A stretch of 64,000 nt of DNA from Heliocidaris tuberculata (taxonomy: Eukaryota > Echinodermata > Echinoidea > Camarodonta > Echinometridae), in contig CM046845.1 in assembly GCA_025618425.1 (NCBI GenBank), positions 31,803,899 to 31,867,898 on the forward strand. The letters are read 5' to 3'. Position 1 is the first letter of the stretch. Each line of letters opens with the position of its first letter. The position numbers and the translations under genes were made by a program. Positions 10,831-23,807 of this stretch are shown in pieces. The notes beneath the pieces are model-generated. The model saw only the letters and a program-made list of their open reading frames with translations. It was not told the DNA's origin and did not search any database.

Positions 10831-11645
10831 GTTTTTGTGCATTAAAGTGCACGCTACACAGCAGACCACTAATTAGCAGTAAATTTTATGTTGTATAGAA
10901 TTTCAAAAATCGACGCAAGTATTTGCGATAGATTCAGCTTTCTTGGACAACTTGGCCAAGATTTATGCGAGTCTGAGCTTGCTGTTTTGCCGAGTTAGCC
11001 TGGATCCCTTATGCAGAATCTGAATTAGGAGCACTACCTCTCCCAGATTTGATAAGTTGTTGTTGCTTCAAATGTAGCTGTCTCATCACATCCTGCTTTA
11101 GATCCTTTACTCAGGCATTGTCTGAATAGGTTATTGCATAATTTATTATATTACTCACTTGAGCAGGGATCTATCATGCTTGGTTAAAATCATTATTTCC
11201 TTAGGTCATACATGCATGTTATGTGTGACAATAGCAGGAGAAAGGGAAAAGCCACAGATAAGAGCATTTTTGTCTAGACTGCTTGCCCAACTTATATTTT
11301 ACCTCAAATTGAAGTTATGTAATCAGTAACATTTGAATAGTTTGCAGACACACACCTTTGTCAGTTGTAACTTGTAAGAGTGCCTGAACTAAAGACTACA
11401 TGTATGTACAGTATGTAGACTGCATGATCTACATGTACTGCACTCCATATGCCCTGTACAGCTTGACACAGTTAGAGAATGACACAGTTAGACTAGGCTT
11501 GAGACTCTATGGAATTTTGTTTTAGTGTCAAGATCAAGTCTCTGTCTATATGTCCAGTTTGTATGCTTCCCATCATGAAAAAAGTAAAATAACTCCTACT
11601 AAATGATACATCTTCTTTTTTTGCATGCTCTGTTTGTCCACCCAG
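10831..11645. other. intron or upstream DNA of the PPxY gene; no exon found
   Basis: No further exon of the PPxY gene could be recognised. It ends in a pyrimidine-rich tract and CCACCCAG acceptor at 11645. Confidence 0.5.
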
Positions 11646-11868
11646 ATCCTGGCCCATGCAGACACACTCCAGCACAGTGAGAACCAAGGCTTTGAAGAGA
11701 GACCTGCCTACCCTCATGTTATGACAGGAAATGCCCCAGTGGGCGCTTTCCCTGAACCTCCCCCATACTCGGGTATTATAGGAGGCATGGGGCCAAGCAA
11801 TGAATGGAAGCTGCCCAAGTATGAGGATCTACCTCCACCTTACATGAACTCATCCCCTCCTGAAACAG
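11646..11868 (+). CDS. penultimate exon of a proline-rich PPxY protein
   Basis: Starts after the acceptor CCACCCAG and ends at the donor ACAG|GTTTGT. It gives 74 codons plus one base. The residues include RPAYPHV, EPPPYSG and PKYEDLPPPYM, so there are two PPxY motifs of the type bound by WW domains of NEDD4-family ubiquitin ligases. The segment looks like the cytosolic tail of a membrane adaptor, but no transmembrane exon was found upstream in this window. The preceding exons probably lie farther left, beyond the window or too short to recognise. The phase joins the exon at 15324 exactly, keeping a continuous frame. Product not identified. Confidence 0.75.
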
Positions 11869-11928
11869 GTTTGTTTAAAGTTCTGATGGTTTATTTTACC
11901 TGACTGCTAAGAAAGCATGTGTATGCTT

Positions 11929-12076
11929 GTAAGTAAGCAACCAGGGGACAGACGGTTTTAAGTCCTCTCCGAGGGACTTGGTAATGAGGATTATGCTGTA
12001 CCAAAGGGCACTAGCACTAGAACCCGGGTCCTCCAGTTACGAGACCACTGCTCTACCACTGAGTCATCGCGCCTCC
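11929..12076 (-). mobile_element. tRNA-derived SINE
   Basis: On the minus strand, a tRNA-like head begins near 12076 with GCGCGATGACTCAGTGGTAGAGC, an A-box-like stretch. It continues to a B-box-like GGACCCGGGTTCTAGTGC. The body then ends near GTCCCCTGGTTGCTTACTTAC. The B box deviates from GGTTCGANNCC, so this is a degenerate SINE copy rather than a working tRNA gene. It lies in the intron between the two PPxY exons. Confidence 0.7.
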
Positions 12077-12198
12077 GTTTATAATTGAAAAGAAAATGAA
12101 AATAGAAGTAAAGGGGTTTGGGGTATGTATCAAAGATACATGTGAAGGTAGATGAATGGATGCATAGCGTTTTGATGCATGTATAAATCGTCTGTTTG

Positions 12199-12255
12199 GA
12201 GCCAGAAGGGCGTTAACTCATATACTCTAACACAGAGTTAATGCCCTTCTGGCTC
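12199..12255. repeat. 57-bp palindrome, copy 2
   Basis: Arm GAGCCAGAAGGGCGTTAACTC, 15-nt spacer, arm GAGTTAATGCCCTTCTGGCTC. The arms differ at one position. Read in reverse, this copy closely matches copy 1 including much of the spacer. Flanks TCGTCTGTT and AACAGATGA extend the pairing. Confidence 0.85.
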
Positions 12256-12430
12256 TCAACAGATGAAATGAAGTTGAATTCAAGAACTAGGAATATAATA
12301 ACAATCAAAATAATCTACTTTTGTGCAGTAATAAAATGTCCCTATAAACGTCCAGAGTGCTCAGAATTATGTAAAGGTAGATACATAGATAGCAAGATGG
12401 AAAGATGGACAGACAGACAGACAGTTATAG

Positions 12431-15078
12431 AGCCTGATCGGTTAAGAGTGAGCATTGGGGTGAAAATTCAATTTTCAGATTTTTATGATGAAATCACTTT
12501 CAGGTTTTTCATTAATATCTAAAGTTACTAAAATTCACGTTTGTTTAATTGACAAGGTCGGGAAAGTCATTGGATTGGCCCATTTTTCAACAGGGGTGAT
12601 GAACACTAATGTCACGGACGGACATTTTCTAGAAAGATTGATTTGGTCCTCGTTTAACACTCTCTAAACTTTCTTAAGTTTTGTTAGCAAATAATTATAG
12701 ATCAAACACCATTCCATTGAAAACCCCAAAATATTTGAAAATATTTGTACAGAAATGGTTGTGCCGCATGGTCATTCACATCTTGATGCAAATTTGTCCG
12801 TCCGTGACAGAAAAAATTTGTAAAAGTTTTTTTTTCCATTGGTGGGGCAAAAGTGAAAACAAAAACCATGCTGAGCTATCTCACTAGCTAGAGACCTATA
12901 CCATGTATGAATAAAACCTTGATCAATTAGAAATATATATACTAAAAACGAATTTGAAAATTGTCACGGACGGACACTAATTTTGTCACGGACGGACAAT
13001 GCAATATACTGAAATGGTAAATGCTGTGAGATTTCAAATTCAATGAATTGTTTTATTGTTTATTGGTTCATGGAACATATTTCATCCAAAATATCACATA
13101 CAGTGAAACCTGTCTATAAAGACTGCTCAAGACAGACAAGAAAAGCTGTCTTTACGAGCAGGTGGTCTTTACGTACAGGTTCCTATAATACATGATTTAA
13201 TGAGAAACAGTTTTAAAGGGAAACAAAAACTGTGGTCTTTATAGACAGGTACAAGTAGTCTTTCTATACAGGTGGTCGCTAAAGCAGGTTGGACTGTATA
13301 TGATATTGTGATCCCCCATATGAATGCAAAAATTACCCCCACCCCACCTCAATTTTTTTTCTTTTTCAAGCTAATGAATGTCATAAAAACCTAATGATTT
13401 TGCTATGGCTCTAATGGGAGCCAGCCTGCATTGTCAGTCAGCAAAAGACATCCATTGCAGGTGTTTACAGAAGATGAATACTTATTTTCTTACTTATTTA
13501 TTAATATTATTATTTCTATTAATTATAGTAGCTTATATTTTTGGTCATCAGCAATGTGTAAAAGTTTTAGATCCAACATTAATATCGAAGCTTGATCAAT
13601 ATTCAAATTAAATTACAAGTTGTGCTGGAAAATTATAAACATTGGAGGTCAGATGTGGTATCAGACCGCAAAAGCCATGTTTGGACTCTATTTTGTAAGA
13701 ATGCTTAGAATTGGTTGTAACGTTTGAGACAGATAGAGATTCTTTGTAGTTCAGGATCATACACAGCCAACAATTTTAAAAAAATCATGTAATCACATAA
13801 CATAAGAAGAAACCTATTTAGACACTACATAATTTTAAAAGCTCATAATTGAATTGGTTGCATCAACCCTGAAACAGATTTTTATGGGCAAGGGGGTCAG
13901 AAAGTTATAATATATGACTTACATGTACACTAGTCGTGTTGGGCAATCTCTCAACTCACAGGACATAATTAGGCTGTATGGGCTTTATACACCCAACTGT
14001 TGCCATTAGGGCCTTTGTCCATAAACCAACATTGTTCTTAAACTGAAAAAGTAAACTATGGTATGAGAAATATTTAAACAATGATCTGTATTTCATGATT
14101 TGGTTTTCACCCTCTTAAACAGAACTATTGAAAAATATGAGATGTTATAAAGAGTACTGGTATGTGGTGTTGCAAACCAATTTAACCAAATGAGAAATTT
14201 CACTTCCTATATATGATAATGATCAATCACACATAATCCAATTTCTATATTACCTCTATGTTTGAAACAAAATATATGACTTTGAGCTGTAAAGTAAATT
14301 AAAATACTAAATATTGATGTTTGATTTCGGTCCACCTACATGACTGTAATGTAAAGGGTTATATTTTGAAAGCTTACATCACATTCTCCTCAACATATTC
14401 ATTTTGGTCTGTAGCATATATTGTACATGTACAGTTGTACACTACATGAGTACATGCACTTGTACATTGTGTATACACTACAATACAGGCATCCACTTTT
14501 GACATAGATTCCACTTAAAAACTAAGTTTTTCAAGCCAAGTTTTGCTTAATAGTGGAATAAAATCAATTTCAAACAAAAAGTAGAAATCAAGAAGTATAT
14601 AGGCGTGATTTTAGATAGGAACACATGCAGTTTTTAATTTAATGTCCGTCCGTGACGCTCTAAATGTCCGTCCGTGACACCCAAATGTCCGTCCGTGACA
14701 AAAAGTTTTCGGACCTCTAGCAAAAGTTACAGCTTGCTTTAAAATTCTATGTATGTGACAGGGAAGTCAATTTACTTGACTAACATTTGCAGTCAAAAAA
14801 ATTTGTCAGTGACAGTTTGTTTAGATAGAAAAGACAAACGATTACCGATAAGTCAAGAAACCCATTTCTATCTTGTCCGTCCGTGACATTGAATATTTAA
14901 TGGATTCTATTGTTAGTAGGTAACCATGGCAACCAAATTTTATTATCATTTAGCACCTTCAGTGGTACCCTTCACAATGAAACATAAAACAGCTCAACAC
15001 ATCTCATAACTTTTTTATTACAGGCCTTCAAACTTTCAAAATTTGTCAAATGTCCGTCCGTGACTAACCGATCAGGCT
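12431..15078. mobile_element. 2.65-kb non-autonomous DNA element with nine 15-bp repeats
   Basis: The terminal inverted repeat is AGCCTGATCGGTTA at 12431 and its complement at 15065-15078. The flanks TATAG and TACAG are a possible imperfect 5-bp target duplication. The element sits inside a GACA microsatellite. The 15-mer TGTCACGGACGGACA or its complement occurs at 12610, 12795, 12962, 12984, 14643, 14665, 14686, 14874 and 15051 (the copies at 14643 and 15051 differ in the last base). Left copies are mostly in one orientation and right copies all in the other, giving a mirrored layout. No transposase-sized frame exists. A smaller element is nested at 13101-13296. The superfamily is not recognised. 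Confidence 0.75.
13101..13296. mobile_element. pogo/Tigger-like MITE with TA target site
   Basis: Flanked by TA on both sides. The left end is CAGTGAAACCTGTCTATAAAG; the right end, read in reverse, begins CAGTCCAACCTG. The CAGT-AACCT terminus with a TA duplication is typical of pogo/Tigger-type mariner relatives. The interior repeats GGTCTTTA-AGACAGGT words. It is 196 bp and non-coding, inside the larger 12431-15078 element. Confidence 0.7.
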
Positions 15079-15170
15079 TACAGACAGACAGACAGACAGA
15101 AAGAGATAGACTGTAAGGCAGATATGCAGATGGAAAGATAGACATGCAGACAGATGGATAGATAGATCCA
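15079..15170 (+). repeat. GACA/GATA microsatellite
   Basis: Degenerate CAGA and GATA tetranucleotide repeats, continuing the GACA run seen at 12408-12423 on the other side of the inserted element. Confidence 0.8.
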
Positions 15171-15323
15171 ATGTCCAGAATTATTTACGTCTTAACCTTT
15201 CTGTTAACTCTTATTGATGGTAGTATTGGTTCAATTCATTGTGTACAAATTGAATCTCATCATACTTTTTATTGCAAATATCTAATCCACTATTTTCTCT
15301 TTCTCTTTGTCCTCTTCCTTTAG

Positions 15324-15583
15324 GTTCCAGTGCCTCAGAGGTTACCTCAGTGCCTATGCCATCATCACCATCACCACCATCATCGATTCCAGTAACAGAT
15401 AGCAATCAATCAATGTCTAGCTATCCTGCTCCTGCCCCATCATCATCACCACCACCTCCCCCGCCAAACTATACCACATCTGCCACGCCCTCATCGGATG
15501 AACTAGTGCAACAAACTCTAACAGTAGCCACGGACAATACACACAGCTCCATACGTTTGCCATCAGAGTTTCAGAGTTCATGA
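15324..15583 (+). CDS. terminal exon of the proline-rich PPxY protein
   Basis: Starts after the acceptor CTTCCTTTAG and continues the frame of the exon at 11646. It encodes 86 residues and a TGA at 15581-15583. The sequence is rich in S and P: a PSSPSPPSS stretch, then SSSPPPPPPNYTTS, and a hydrophilic C-terminus ending EFQSS. It has no folded domain, consistent with a disordered cytosolic tail. The PPPPNY string is not a canonical PPxY but may add to the proline-rich interaction surface. The intron separating it from the previous exon is 3455 bp and holds a SINE, a 57-bp palindrome and a 2.65-kb transposon. Confidence 0.75.
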
Positions 15584-17396
15584 ATAGGATACCGAACATT
15601 TCTCTACTTTTTAAAAATTTTGTTTTTGTCTGAGGGGTTTTTATGGTCTTTTGTTGATTTTCTTTTTTTCATGATGAAATTTGGGTCAGGGATTCAAATT
15701 GAAGTGAAAGTTATCTTTCAGTACATTGTACCCCTTGAAGTTCCCAGTAGAAGGCTGTATCACCGAGTGACCTGTACAGTTTACGAGAGATAAGTCCTTT
15801 TGCCTCTGGTAGGCGAATGGCCTTCCAATAATTTTAATTGGAAAACCAGTATGTTGTTATGATATGTCTTTTTTTTTGGTTGATACTCATTGTGAGTGAT
15901 TCAAGTTTTACTCCTTTGGTAATAGGTCTGGACCCTGTCTTATAAAAGAATTGCAATTAATTGCAAATAATTTGCAATTGATACCAATTGCAACTCTGTA
16001 CTAAAGAGCTAGGAATTGCGATATGATTTTAATTTGATTGATCGATTTGAATCGCTCATAACTCTTTAAAAGATGGGGGCTTGGTCTGCAAAAAGAGCTG
16101 TTGATACTCCTTGTAGCTCATGTTAGCCCAAAAATCTCATTTGAAATCATGTCATTAAATCTACATGTACATGATAAAGTGAAGGATGAGATCACTATTT
16201 GATCACAGTCCTAATTGTGTAACATCCGTATAAAAATGCAGTGCAAGATTTCAGACAGAACCTGATGTGCATACTGCTGGCTGGAAATGGTATACACTGT
16301 ACAACATGCATTGTGTGAGATCCATGATAGAATGTCATCGAAGGCACACATACATTTAAATATTACATTCATTATACATGTATTTGAAAATTGCAATGTC
16401 TGCGCACAAGGTTGACATATTGGAAATGATAATGATGAATTAATCATTCTAGTGGTTTGGTAGCATGTTTCATCAGCGGCGTAGATATGTATACTCTGTA
16501 TATTGAATCTGTTGGAGAATGGGGGATGACAACTTCATAGAATACTACTCCAGGCCCATGATAGATAATTATGCTTGCCTCCGTACATGTAGACAAATTG
16601 GCATGTTTGATCTAATATATGTTTGTGGACATGAACATTTTCAGTCATTGTATAACCAGCTATTAAGTAAGATTTACAGTAAATTTTGATAATAAAATCA
16701 ATTGCTTTTCTCCTTTCCTTCAACTAGTATGTTTCTTTCGTTGACCTGCCTTATTAATCCCTTTTCTCCAAAGGCCACCGCTTTTTTTGTTTCTGTTGAT
16801 TCGTCTTTCTGCACAAATTTCCATTTGTAGTATTCCATGTAGCTGCATGTATTGTTTCTGTATAAAGCATATAAAATGTCTGTCTCTTTGAGATTCTTTC
16901 CTGTAATTTTAGCGAAATACCTCTCCATTTTTGTTTTAAGCTAATTTTAGGTCTTAAAGATTTGTTATAACAAAAGCTGTCATACATGTCTGAACTTATT
17001 GATGTTATTATTTATACCTTACCAAATGTGAGTTTGTGAAAGGCATCACTGCATTATTTTGCAAATATGACATATGTACCAGTAATTGTTGTTTCAAGTA
17101 TGACTGAATATTACCACTCTTCCTTCAAATGGATGAAACAGTTTTGCCAAGAAATTTAATTACATTTTGGTTGACACATGTACCTTACCTGATTTCTCTT
17201 AGTTCAATAAATTGATTTGTATAATAAACTGAATGCTCTCTTAAGAAATTAGCATGCCCCATAGCTTGGAGGCTGTTGGATTGACAATATGATTAATCTT
17301 GAGACATGGGTTCTCAAAAACTTTCTGTCTTCAGCTGTTCCAGTTAACTGCACAAAAGACATTCCTGTCCACTGCTTTACGTTATCAATCCAGGTC
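15584..17396 (+). other. probable 3' untranslated region of the PPxY gene
   Basis: No coding signal follows the stop at 15581. AATAAA hexamers occur at 16691, 17206 and 17223, so a 1.1- to 1.7-kb 3' UTR is plausible. The end of the transcript cannot be fixed from sequence alone. Confidence 0.45.
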
Positions 17397-17400
17397 TTAA

Positions 17401-17808
17401 CCCTTTCAGGACAGGAATTATTTAAGGGCAAAATTGATCACATTTTGATCTTCAAATTGGCAACAATAATATTTTTCTTTTAGTGCTTCATGGTTCTAAT
17501 AAGGTGTAATGTCTTTGAAAATAATACACATGGTTATGAATTTTGTCGAAAAGTTGAAAAAATTGCCAATTATGATAAAAAATAAGGATTTTGAATCTCT
17601 CAATGTGTTGCCAATTTAAGGATTTTAAAACTTATTCTCCTATTCAAAATTCCTGGCATCAAACGCAATATGGTAATGCAACAAAAATGGACATAGTGTG
17701 TGCAGAAATTTTTGCTCTTTCTACTCATGTATCTGGTATATTTTTTAGAGCTCTGAATAAAAAGTTAAAGAGCCAAACCACAAAATGTGGTCAATTGTCT
17801 CGAAAGGG
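17401..17808. mobile_element. TTAA-type MITE, family C
   Basis: TTAA lies at 17397-17400 and 17809-17812. The short inverted ends are CCCTTTC and GAAAGGG. Homologous to 54648-55979 over both halves, with shared AGGAATTATTTAAGGGC, TTTTGTCGAAAAGTTGAAA and GGTCAATTGTCTCGAAAGGG. At 408 bp it is the uninterrupted copy of the family. Confidence 0.8.
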
Positions 17809-17812
17809 TTAA

Positions 17813-20800
17813 TGCTTTATTTATGGACATGGAAATTAATAAGTTTACAGATGTGAAGGTCAGTGTAAATATTCTATCAGGGTTTTTGTTTATCAAATCT
17901 TTGTGATGATGGAGACTGTTTTCATTTATTTATAGCCTTGTGCTTCAGCCAGTATTTTGTCTTAGTATTTTCTCTTTGAGATGACATCAGAAATATTTCC
18001 CCAGCATTAATATTTAACAAATAAGTTCATCCAGTCACTCCCACCTACTTGCACATCTTAACATTTATCTGTGTTATACACGTGTATTTGAATGTTGCTG
18101 CACATGTTGAACTAGCAAATCTTAGATACTTCAACTGCAATCTAGTTGTTCCAGATATGTTTCACTTTGCTTTCTCCTCTACTGATTTGTCTTTTGAACT
18201 ATACTTTACATGTTTGCTTTCTCCTCTACTGATTTGTCTTTTAAACTATACTTTACATGTTGGAAAGTTGGATTGTTTCTTGCAAATGGGTTAGTTTGGG
18301 TGAGATGATATTTACAGTGGTGCATTATTTCATTGAAATTCTTTTGTTTTTCCTGAGATTTAGTGATTTTTTTCTCTCTTTTTCAGATGTTTATATCAAT
18401 AACCTTTGTGAAGATCCTTCAATTATGATCATTATTTAAATTGGTTAAGTTTATAGTTTTATATATATTTTTAAGACGAAGTGTAATTTTTGTAAACATT
18501 TGTAAATATGGAAATAACCTGCCACTTGTGGTACTGAATATAAATGTTGTTTATCTATGTATAAATTGAGGTTTTACATCCTTTTCAGTATATTCCACAC
18601 GATGTAGGGATAAATTGCTCCTATGGTATTTTTGGGGAAAAATACAAGTACATATATACTTCTGTATTCTGCCTTTTCATATAACTTTTCATTATCCACA
18701 ACCTACATTTATACATGTACATGCAGGTCTTTTGATTGTTTATTGGTATTGAAGCTTGAAAATTACATGGATGAAAGAGAATGAAGTAGTAGGACTGTAA
18801 ATTTCATTGTCAATGCCAGACAAACTGCAGGTAGTTTAGCTTGATTTTATGCCAACAAAATTCTGAAAGTAAACACCCTTCGAATTGACCAGTAATCACT
18901 TTGTAACCACCATTATAAATGCCATTGACTCTTAATATATATGGTGTACATAACAATGTATTATGGCCTAAAGACTGACACAAATGTGCATTATATCAGA
19001 AATTAAATGTAAGTACATATATATTCATAATAACATAAACTTCAAATGTCAGTGATAACCACATACACAAGAGGAATAAAAAAATCTCAAATGATTGCTA
19101 TGAGATATATCTCACAGAGCCAACATGCATTTTAGGAGGGCTGTTTAAGTTCATTTTGTACGGATGAATGTATGTCATCTAAATAAGGTTTTCAGTTAAT
19201 GCTTGTGGTAAAAAAAACCACAACTCTTTATTATCTGAATGTTGCCTCATTGTTCAAAACAAGAGGAAACACCTTTTTGATATACTTTATCCTACAATCT
19301 GAATTCAGTTATGTTTTCAGGGTAGAACACATGCTGCACCGAGTCGTAGCATATCATTTATCCTGCCCACTACATTCCCCAGCCTTTTGTTATACAAAGC
19401 AAAAAAGCAAATCGCATTTAGGCCCCAGTTCACGTAGGTGGTTGGTTTAAATCTTCCATTTTGTAATGGGTGTCCAAAAAGAATTGTGAACACACAAAAT
19501 ATATGTTACGGGGGAGGGGAGGGGGAAAAAGATCTGTTCTTTGTTTGAAAAAAAAGAAAAATAAAGGGAAAAAAGAAGAAGAAAATAAAGGTTTGTTCTG
19601 TGTGTTTACCTTTTTAATGTTTTTGTTATTGTGAATACTAGTATTACCTGTTTTGGCTGCCCATATTAAATCGATGCTTTAGACCATGGTTAGGTTTAAC
19701 AGTTAAACAACTATATGCATTCTGGCCTTTATGTTTCTGCTTATGTTACCAACAAATACTGCATTTTCTAAAAGTTTGTACAATGCAGTGTCTCCGTTGG
19801 TTGTGTAATGTTTACATAATGCAGGATTTGGTTGTCTTGGTACCTAGTAATTAATTCTTGGACAATAAAAGATAGAATGACGACACAGGAAATGCGATTA
19901 GCGTCAACCAGCAAAAGATCTACGTACATGTAGAATGTGTTGGGGCACTACAAGATATTTGCCTGAAGAGAAGGGGGGGGGGGGGGGTAGCTATAGTGAC
20001 AAAGTGTGTTAATTTTAATAAGATTTCAGCACCATATGTGCACAGTCTTCCCATATGTTGTTATGCACTGTGATATATGAGATTATTATAGTTTGATAGC
20101 CTGTGCAATCTAGCATACAAAGTCTATTGCAAACTTGTATACATATAGTATGGTTATGATCAATACATACAGACCAGCAATTCTAGCAAAATACTCTGGC
20201 ATCATAGCCTTTGTGGAAACTGCTAACTAATCTTAGAAGTGGCATTATTCTCGGTTGTCAGGAGCAGAATTTGTGTATGTTTTTTTACTTCCAGAAGGAG
20301 TTTATGAGTTCATTATGGTTGTGCTAATAGTATTTCATACTGAAATGATGATTATACATTTTACTCCATGGTAAAATGTGTATCTATCCCCTGGCAGCAT
20401 TATATTACATCAATCAAATGCTAGCTGGCACATCTTAGCAGCAACTATAACCAAAGTGGACCATATTAGAGATATGTGCTAACATCATTATTTCACATGT
20501 ACTGGAAACATGGTTATCGGAGCTTTTAGCTCGGTGAATTCTCTTGGCAAAGAAATTCTGAAGTTGATCAGAGCTTACACCATTTTTAACTTAACATCAT
20601 GCATGTACATTTAAGTATCCATGTAAGGTCCATTACTTCAAAACTGAGGTGTCTTTATGTATACGCCTGGTCAGCATTAGATCAAAGAAATTTATTATTC
20701 CATGTTACAGACATGATATAAAATTGTACATTCCTGAAAATTTATTTCTTTTAAAAATGAATTCTATCTAACGTGGTCACATAGCACAAATGCACAATAA

Positions 20801-21585
20801 TTTGTATTAAGCATATTGCATTATCATTTCATCAAGGAACTATTTCAATTGAAATGAAAGCACTTTGGTTTTGAAGGTGTAATCAACTATGTATGATGGG
20901 GTATTCAAAATTTGCACTCATTGTAGGACTTCAGTATTTCACTTTTTTTTAACGTTTCATACACCTAAAGAAGATCGATTTGCATAAAGAGAAAAAAATA
21001 TCTTGGTAAGTATTGCAACATAACCACAAAAAGGTGGACAAGCGGACAACTCTAACAACTAGATGTATTCCTATACTTTATACAATGTACATGTATGTAC
21101 TAGGCAGGAGATATATTTTTTGTTTCAATCAACGTTACACTTTATATTATGCATTTAATTGTCTTAATTCTGATCAAAGCAACTCTTCTTGATTGAGACA
21201 AGTGATTATTTTTTTTTTTTCTGTGCTTTCATTGTGATAATGGTATTTTCCACATTAAAAACTGATATCATGCACTGATGGACAGTGCCATGTATTATAG
21301 CACAAAATAACATTTTGTTCTCACGTTCATTGTTCAGTTAGATGTATAGTTGACAGCAAGAAGAATATAATTTTGTTGTGTGCCTAGAAAGACATGAGCA
21401 TGAATTTAGTTTACATATATATACATATAATGCATGCAAATGAGTTCATTATACAATCTATCTACACATGAGTTGAGGCTCTATGCATCATACTAAGCAG
21501 TCAGGCTGAGTAGCACAAAAGATGTACGCAGATTTTAAAAGAGAGCGGATAGATTGTATAATAAAAATGACGATGTGTATCATTT
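17813..21585. other. intergenic; no gene seen
   Basis: AT-rich. It contains a 47-bp tandem duplication at 18166-18259 (the TTTGCTTTCTCCTCTACTGA unit twice), a G-run at 19974-19987, and a GA/T-rich patch at 19500-19600. An inverted pair TTATACAATCTATC (about 21450) and GATAGATTGTATAAT (about 21548) borders the next element. Confidence 0.5.
18166..18259 (+). repeat. 47-bp tandem duplication
   Basis: Two adjacent copies start at 18166 and 18213 with TTTGCTTTCTCC and end in CTTTACATG. They differ at only about one position, which suggests a recent duplication. Confidence 0.85.
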
Positions 21586-21953
21586 ATACAATATAACTCC
21601 TAGATCCTTGTTATTTGATAAAAAAAAGGAGTCACTTTAAGATTGGTTGTTGCCGTTATCGATGGCAGATAAATTCCAAGTTTTATGGGCTTTAGCGCAC
21701 ACATAGTATTAAGCATAATCATATGTACCTCTACATGCATACATGCGCAGTGCGGCTTGTGTATTAGCCCATACACAATATAACCACGCTTGCCTACACG
21801 TACACTGCTACACATCGCGTACTAAAAAATTATTGGATAGTACGGGAAACTACTGCATGCTAATCAAAAAAAAAAGATGTAATCACAGTGAATGAATCAC
21901 ACATGACTGCGTTCAACCATTCATTTGATTAGGATCTAGGAGTGAGTTGTATA
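21586..21953. mobile_element. MITE, family D, copy 1
   Basis: Ends TATACAATATAACTCCTAGATCC and GGATCTAGGAGTGAGTTGTATA are inverted repeats. The whole unit is homologous to 26595-26961, sharing TCCTAGATCCTTGTTATTTGAT, ACATCGCGTACT-like and the ATGAATCACA-GACTGCG stretch. Weaker homology extends left to about 21543. Non-coding. Confidence 0.75.
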
Positions 21954-23807
21954 AAGAGAAATGATGACCTATCACTGTTTTCATTGTAGAAGATATGCGA
22001 GTTGAAATGTGTTGTGCAGATGTGGTTAAAGAAAGGCCGCAACTGTAAAATTCACTCTTCTTGATATATTCATCTGCTGACTGTACATTCATTTGCGACA
22101 TTCTACCACTGAGGAGTGTAACAAATTTTATAACCAATATTCTTATAAACTATTTCACTTATAATTAAATGTAGATTTGGAAAATGTTGGATGGCCAAAG
22201 CTCAGAATATTCTGGAGCTAATAGTAATTTTGCACCCATAGCTAATGTCATAGCCCTGTAGTCCCCTAAATAGCCCCAAATTATTCTTGGAGAGAGAAAG
22301 AGAGAGAGAAAGAGAGGGGGGGGGGGGGGGGGGGGGAGGGAGGACAAATAATTGTATGCACATATTATTTCTTGCACAGGTAAAAACATGGTGCATATGT
22401 TATTAAACCAGAACTAAGGTTTGTACAAATGTACATAATGCCCCATTTTGATAATATTCTCCTTAAACAAGCATAAAAGCTAAACAAAAGAAATTCAGCT
22501 ATACAAATATGGTTTCCATGTGCATAATAGCTTCCCTCTTGAGTTTTCAACAAAAGCTCTTGAATATGAATAAGTGAGCTTCTTATATTAAAAAAGGGCC
22601 TTGAAGAAGATAATTATTGCTAGCAAAAATTGTGTAGTTATTCATCGTCATAGCAACCATAGCAACCATACATATATATGCATGTATTGTGCATCTGGAA
22701 AACTGACTTGGAATAGTGATGTAATAACAACATACAAAGTTGTTGCAGAACACTAATGAATCTTCGTATTACATGCTAAATTGTAAGAACATCACTAAAT
22801 TTTCATTTCAATTTCGTCATTCACTGAAACTCCAGAAGTGTAAAAAAAAAAAAAAAAATCTCCTCCACATCTTTACTTTCACTTGTGCTTACTTTACCAT
22901 CCTCACAAATCAAATCATATATTCAAATCTCATCAATGCCATCAACTACTGACATTCAGATTACATGAAAATATCCATTCATATTAAACCTAAAAAGGCC
23001 ATGTACATGCTTGTTCACATATGACGCTTAAAAAATGCGCTTCACATTTTTGTATTTGCAACACACAGATAAGTGAGTACGCGTTTGAGCACCTACTTTT
23101 TTTCATCCCCATTTGCCATTCATTTACATGTATAAAAACCACTGTTGTGGTTACCTGTGTCATGTATGAACAAGCCACTGTTTGATCTTAGTTTGGTTTC
23201 ACCCTTCCCCTCTCCTGGACCTTTGTGGCCAAGGGCCTCACTATTTGAGTGCTAAAATCAGACAATCGCTGGTCAAAAGCGCAAAGATGAGGGAACTCGA
23301 GTCCCCAACCAATCAATAAGATTTTAAAAATATATTGGATTTTTTTTGTTATCAAAGATCTCTAACACTACAGCATGATTGCAGATATTATTGCCAATAA
23401 CTGGAACTTCAGTATGGGAAATGTGTCATTCTACAAACCCAACTAAATATGGAATTTCACTCTTTGGTGCATTTCTGCTGTCATTTTTCAAACAATCTCA
23501 CACAACATGTACTTCATATAGGTACATGTTAACATGTAGTGTAAGAAATATACACACAATACTTCATATTACATCTCTTGTATGGTATTCTTTTATTGAA
23601 AGAAAGAAATAATTTGAAGAAAAGTTGTTAATGGTATGTTCAAATTCACAATTTATACTTGTGTCAGTGCACAATCAAGTTTGAAGGCTTTCCATATCAG
23701 AATGATAAAAGATATCTTATACGAGCACACAAAGTGAGTTTAAAATATATCACAGCAATTGCAAAGTTTAAAAAATATTTTTCATGATTTTATTTTTAAA
23801 TGATTAA
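21954..23807. other. intergenic; no gene seen
   Basis: No supported coding sequence. It holds a GA-repeat followed by a G-run at 22289-22346 and an A-run at 22842-22857. Confidence 0.5.
22289..22346. repeat. GA repeat and poly-G tract
   Basis: GAGA repeats lead into about 21 consecutive G, a pattern also seen at 27788-27830. Possible polymerase-slippage site. Confidence 0.85.

Noticed and set aside
12003..12076. A tRNA gene on the minus strand
   Set aside because: A-box-like and B-box-like words are present, but the B box is degenerate and the rest does not fold as a clear cloverleaf; a SINE head explains it better.
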